The position numbers were made by a program, and so were the translations under genes. Below the pieces are notes generated by a model that was given only the letters and a program-made list of their open reading frames with translations, had not been told where the DNA came from and searched no databases. Positions 31,324 to 33,690 of a stretch of 33,690 bases of DNA are shown here, in pieces (positions within the stretch are counted from its first letter, which is position 1; each line of letters starts with the position of its first letter). Location of the stretch: assembly GCA_945861895.1 (NCBI GenBank), contig CAMAWF010000029.1, positions 1 to 33,690 on the forward strand. Direction: 5' to 3'. This DNA is from Rhizobium sp. Q54 (lineage in GTDB: Bacteria; Pseudomonadota; Alphaproteobacteria; Rhizobiales; Xanthobacteraceae).

Positions 31324-32016
31324 CTACACATCCTCGGCATTATCGACGTAGACCAGCCCCGCCTTCTTGAGCGCCTCGCGCATGTTGTACATGTCGAGGC
31401 CGAGTTCGCCGGCGGCCAATTTCCGCCGCTTGCCGTCCTCGTCGGCGTGACGCTTTTCGCCCTTGGCGGCGACTTCCGCCGCGAGCTTGCGCGGCACCAC
31501 CACCACGCCGTCGTCGTCGGCGACCACCGCATCGCCCGGCTCGACGTTGATGCCCGCGCACACCACGGGAATATTCACGGCGCCGAGCGTGGCCTTGACC
31601 GTGCCCTTGGCCGAGATCGCGCGCGCCCACACCGGAAAGCCGATGTCCTTGAGCGGCTTTACGTCGCGGCAGCCGGCGTCGATGACGAGCGCGACCACGC
31701 CGCGCGCCTTCAGCGAAGTGCCGAGCAGTTCGCCGAACATGCCGTCGGTGTTGTCGGCGGTGCAGCCGACCACCAGCACGTCGCCCTTGCGGCATTGCTC
31801 CACGGCCACATGGATCATCCAGTTGTCGCCCGGTTGCGCCAGCACGGTCACCGCTGGCCCGGCAATCGACGCACCTGCCCAGATCGGGCGCATATAAGGT
31901 TTCATCAGCCCGGAGCGGCCGAGCGCCTCGTGCACGGTGGAGACGCCGAGCGCGGCGAGCACGCCGATGGCGTTGGCGTCGGCGCGTTGGATATTTCGGA
32001 CGACGACGGGTTTCAT
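31324..32016 (-). CDS. RraA-family class II pyruvate aldolase (4-carboxy-4-hydroxy-2-oxoadipate aldolase-like)
   Basis: This is a 230-residue RraA-fold protein. Catabolic members cleave 4-carboxy-4-hydroxy-2-oxoadipate to pyruvate and oxaloacetate, whereas E. coli RraA only binds RNase E. The catalytic signature is present: GELLGTSLKARG (about 95-106) followed by DAGCRDVKPL, giving R117 and D118, which bind and activate the pyruvate enolate and metal. WARAISAKGTVKATLG and INVEPGDAVVADDDGVVVVPRKLA complete the family core. The C-terminal 40 residues (GLDMYNMREALKKAGLVYVDN) match the longer catabolic aldolases rather than the short RraA regulators. The start overlaps the hydratase stop as ATGA, and GGAGGAG precedes it. 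The pairing with a GalB-like hydratase strongly supports the aldolase reading. Confidence 0.88.
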   Translation of the reverse strand: MKPVVVRNIQRADANAIGVLAALGVSTVHEALGRSGLMKPYMRPIWAGASIAGPAVTVLAQPGDNWMIHVAVEQCRKGDVLVVGCTADNTDGMFGELLGTSLKARGVVALVIDAGCRDVKPLKDIGFPVWARAISAKGTVKATLGAVNIPVVCAGINVEPGDAVVADDDGVVVVPRKLAAEVAAKGEKRHADEDGKRRKLAAGELGLDMYNMREALKKAGLVYVDNAEDV

Positions 32017-32735
32017 TTCAACTCCTCCAGCACCGAGGGGAACAGCCGCTGATAGGCCTCGCCATAGGTCATTGGCTTGCCGGCATTGCGGCCGCCCTGC
32101 ACGCCGCGATTAAGCGCGACGCGGGTGTAATATTCCCACAAGTGCTTCTGCGCGGCCAACACCTCGAAAGCCTTGCGCTTGGTCTCCCACACCTCGTCGA
32201 TGTTGAGAATGACGTTGGGCTTGAAATTGCACATCTCGGTCTGGTGCGGCTCGAACAGGAACACCGGCGGCGCGGCGTAGGTGTATTTGGCGCCCGGCTT
32301 GTGACCCATCGCTTGCGCCACCACGCGCGTTTCCTGCGCGAAATGCGCCGCCACCGGATGATCGAAATTGTACGGGTCCTCCAGCGCATGGGTGAGCACG
32401 AAAGCGGGATTTAGCTCGCGATAAATGTCCACCGTGCGGTCGAACATCTCCGGCGTGGTGCGCAGCGGATAGTCGCCGGCATCGAAGAACTCGATCTCGG
32501 CGCCGAGAATTTGCGCGGCGCGTTCGGCCTCGGATTTCCGCCCGGCTTTGACTTTCGCAAGCGTGGCGCCGGCCTCCTTCCAGGCGAACTGGCTTTCGCC
32601 GCGCTCGCCGAACGACAGGCAGACGATTTTGACGCGATAGCCGCGTTTGGCGTGCAGCGCGATGGCGCCGCCGGCGCGCCAGACGAAATCGCCGGGATGC
32701 GCGGTGATGACGAGGCCAGTCTTTTCTGCCGGCAT
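32013..32735 (-). CDS. galB: PIG-L-family 4-oxalomesaconate hydratase (GalB-like)
   Basis: This is a 240-residue protein of the PIG-L/LmbE zinc-hydrolase fold. GalB of the Pseudomonas putida gallate pathway uses this fold to hydrate 4-oxalomesaconate to 4-carboxy-4-hydroxy-2-oxoadipate. Similar landmarks are TAHPGDFVWRAGGAIALHAKRGYRVKIVCLSFGERGES near the N-terminus, AERAAQILGAEIEFFDAGDYPL, LTHALEDPYNFDHPVAAHFAQE and HLWEYYTRVALNRGVQ. The metal site keeps His and Asp of AHPGD and the later histidines, but the second Asp of the canonical AHPDD is Gly, as expected for a hydratase rather than a deacetylase. I chose the ATG at 32735 because homologues start just before this strand; an ATG at 32780 would add 15 residues and crowd the divergent gene. 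It is the first gene of the unit, overlapping the aldolase gene by 4 bp. Confidence 0.8.
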   Translation of the reverse strand: MPAEKTGLVITAHPGDFVWRAGGAIALHAKRGYRVKIVCLSFGERGESQFAWKEAGATLAKVKAGRKSEAERAAQILGAEIEFFDAGDYPLRTTPEMFDRTVDIYRELNPAFVLTHALEDPYNFDHPVAAHFAQETRVVAQAMGHKPGAKYTYAAPPVFLFEPHQTEMCNFKPNVILNIDEVWETKRKAFEVLAAQKHLWEYYTRVALNRGVQGGRNAGKPMTYGEAYQRLFPSVLEELK

Positions 32736-32809
32736 GAAACCCGGAACCCCATTCAAAATGCGAGGGTTTTTTAATAGCATTTGCCGACGCTACCGGCCAG
32801 AAAGTCTTT
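32736..32809. promoter_or_regulatory. short divergent promoter spacer
   Basis: Only 74 bp separate the preferred hydratase start (minus) from the decarboxylase-like start (plus), so both promoters must overlap here. The stretch CGAGGGTTTTTTAATAGCAT near 32761-32780 is the most AT-rich part. No clear operator is visible. Confidence 0.4.
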
Positions 32810-33679
32810 ATGAACAGTCCCACGACTTCGCTTCGCATTGCCATCGGCGACTATCCGCACACGCTGCCGCTCAAGCGCGGCGAGATTGCCTCGCCGTGGC
32901 TCAAGCTCGATTTCGTCGAGGTGAAGCCGATGCACAAGGCGTTCAAGCCGATGGTGCGGGAGCACGCATACGATGCGAGCGAAATGGCGCTGGTCACTTA
33001 TTTCCAGGCGAAAGACCATGACAAGGGATTGACCCTGCTGCCGGCCGCGATGCTGGCGCGCTTTCAGCACGGGACGATGCTGTTCAACGCCGAGCGCAGC
33101 AAGCTTACGCCGTCCGGCCTGCCGGGCCGGCGCATCGGCGTGCGCTCCTACAGTCAGACCACCGGCGCCTGGATGCGCGGCATTCTCGCCAACGACTACC
33201 AAGTCGATCTTTCCCGCGTGCAGTGGGTGACCTTCGAAGACGGCCACGTCGCCGAGGCCCGCGATCCGCCCGGCGTCATCCGCGCGCGCAGCGATCAGGA
33301 CATGACGAAAATGCTGACCGACGGCGAACTCGACGCCGCGATCTATGGTGCGGAGCTTCCGAAGGATGCGCGGCTGCAAAGCGTGATCCCGGACCCGGAC
33401 GCGGCGGCGCGTGACTGGTTTGGCAAGCACGGCCTGGTGCCGGTCAACCATATGGTCGTCGTGACGGAGCAGCTCGCGCAATCAAATCCGCGGGCGGTCG
33501 CCGAGCTTTACCGTTTGCTGGAGGAGGGGAGGAAGGTGGCTGGCCTGCCGGCAGCCGGTGCGATCGACACCGCGCCATTCGGCAGAGAGGCCAACCGGCC
33601 ATGTCTCGAATTGCTGATCTCCTACGCGGTCGAGCAGCGCTTGATTTCACGCCGGCTGGATGTGGACGAACTTTGGTAG
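32810..33679 (+). CDS. 4,5-dihydroxyphthalate decarboxylase-like protein (binding-protein fold)
   Basis: This is a 289-residue protein related to Pht5-type 4,5-dihydroxyphthalate decarboxylases, which have a periplasmic-binding-protein-like fold. The N-terminus (LRIAIGDYPHTLPLKRGEIASPWLKLDFVEV) matches the family opening, and there is no signal peptide, so it acts in the cytoplasm. YDASEMALVTYFQAKDHDKGLTLLPAAML and GRRIGVRSYSQTTGAWMRGIL are lobe-1 landmarks. DGHVAEARDPPG and LTDGELDAAIYGAELPKD lie in lobe 2, and HGLVPVNHMVVV follows. It would remove a carboxyl group from a dihydroxy-aromatic acid before ring cleavage. Some family members are of unknown activity, so the reaction is inferred from family and context. 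The ribosome-binding site is weak. The stop at 33679 is 11 bases before the window end. Confidence 0.8.
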   Translation: MNSPTTSLRIAIGDYPHTLPLKRGEIASPWLKLDFVEVKPMHKAFKPMVREHAYDASEMALVTYFQAKDHDKGLTLLPAAMLARFQHGTMLFNAERSKLTPSGLPGRRIGVRSYSQTTGAWMRGILANDYQVDLSRVQWVTFEDGHVAEARDPPGVIRARSDQDMTKMLTDGELDAAIYGAELPKDARLQSVIPDPDAAARDWFGKHGLVPVNHMVVVTEQLAQSNPRAVAELYRLLEEGRKVAGLPAAGAIDTAPFGREANRPCLELLISYAVEQRLISRRLDVDELW

Positions 33680-33690
33680 CTGCCCGGATC

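Noticed and set aside
31324-32016. RraA regulator of RNase E
   Set aside because: The protein is longer than RraA, keeps the R117/D118 aldolase signature and overlaps a GalB-like hydratase gene, so a catabolic aldolase is far more likely.

Overview
The window looks like chromosomal accessory DNA from an alphaproteobacterium of the Hyphomicrobiales (Bradyrhizobium/Xanthobacteraceae-like). The reasons are high GC with alphaproteobacterial codon use, a small PilZ protein of the rhizobial type, IS3-family transposase relics, many uptake systems for organic acids and aromatics, and two molybdenum hydroxylase sets. No rRNA, intact tRNA or CRISPR array is visible. No transcriptional regulator was recognised in about 33 kb.

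Layout. (1) 1-2220: degenerate tandem repeats, a PilZ protein, then a pile-up of three broken IS elements. (2) 2225-11622, minus strand: one tightly packed eight-gene operon. Reading from its 5' end it encodes a ribose-type ABC importer (permease, binding protein, double ATPase), a flavin monooxygenase, and a CO-dehydrogenase-like molybdenum hydroxylase (FAD subunit, 2Fe-2S subunit, CoxG-like protein, Mo subunit). IS3-family ends of one subfamily flank it, and one of these is a 444-bp internally deleted element just upstream of the operon. (3) 12305-14181: an orphan TRAP binding protein overlapping a four-helix membrane protein gene. (4) 14817-15860: a small mobile-element-type protein and a short tyrosine recombinase with a core-site-like inverted repeat at its 5' end. 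(5) 16266-33679: a GC-richer catabolic island. It holds a NitT/TauT-type ABC importer (two permeases and one ATPase, with one binding protein further on), a two-subunit isoquinoline-oxidoreductase-like hydroxylase, a class II aldolase-family protein, a DUF1932-type dehydrogenase, an aldo/keto reductase, an extradiol dioxygenase of the VOC family, a second binding protein and permease, a cupin, an RraA-type aldolase, a GalB-type 4-oxalomesaconate hydratase and a dihydroxyphthalate-decarboxylase-like protein.

How the genes may work together (inference). Importers bring in an aromatic or heteroaromatic carboxylate. Molybdenum hydroxylases and the flavoprotein oxygenate it. The class II aldolase-like and Pht5-like proteins may act as decarboxylases. 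The VOC dioxygenase opens the ring. GalB plus the RraA aldolase would convert 4-oxalomesaconate to pyruvate and oxaloacetate, as in the gallate and protocatechuate 4,5-cleavage routes. The substrate cannot be read from the sequence.

The least expected item is at 25695-27144. A GSU2403-type nucleotidyltransferase-fold gene, apparently fused to a DUF1488-like C-terminus, sits inside the catabolic gene row. Upstream of it are four inverted sites forming two mirror-image palindromes, each containing a sigma70-like promoter with an exact 17-bp spacer.
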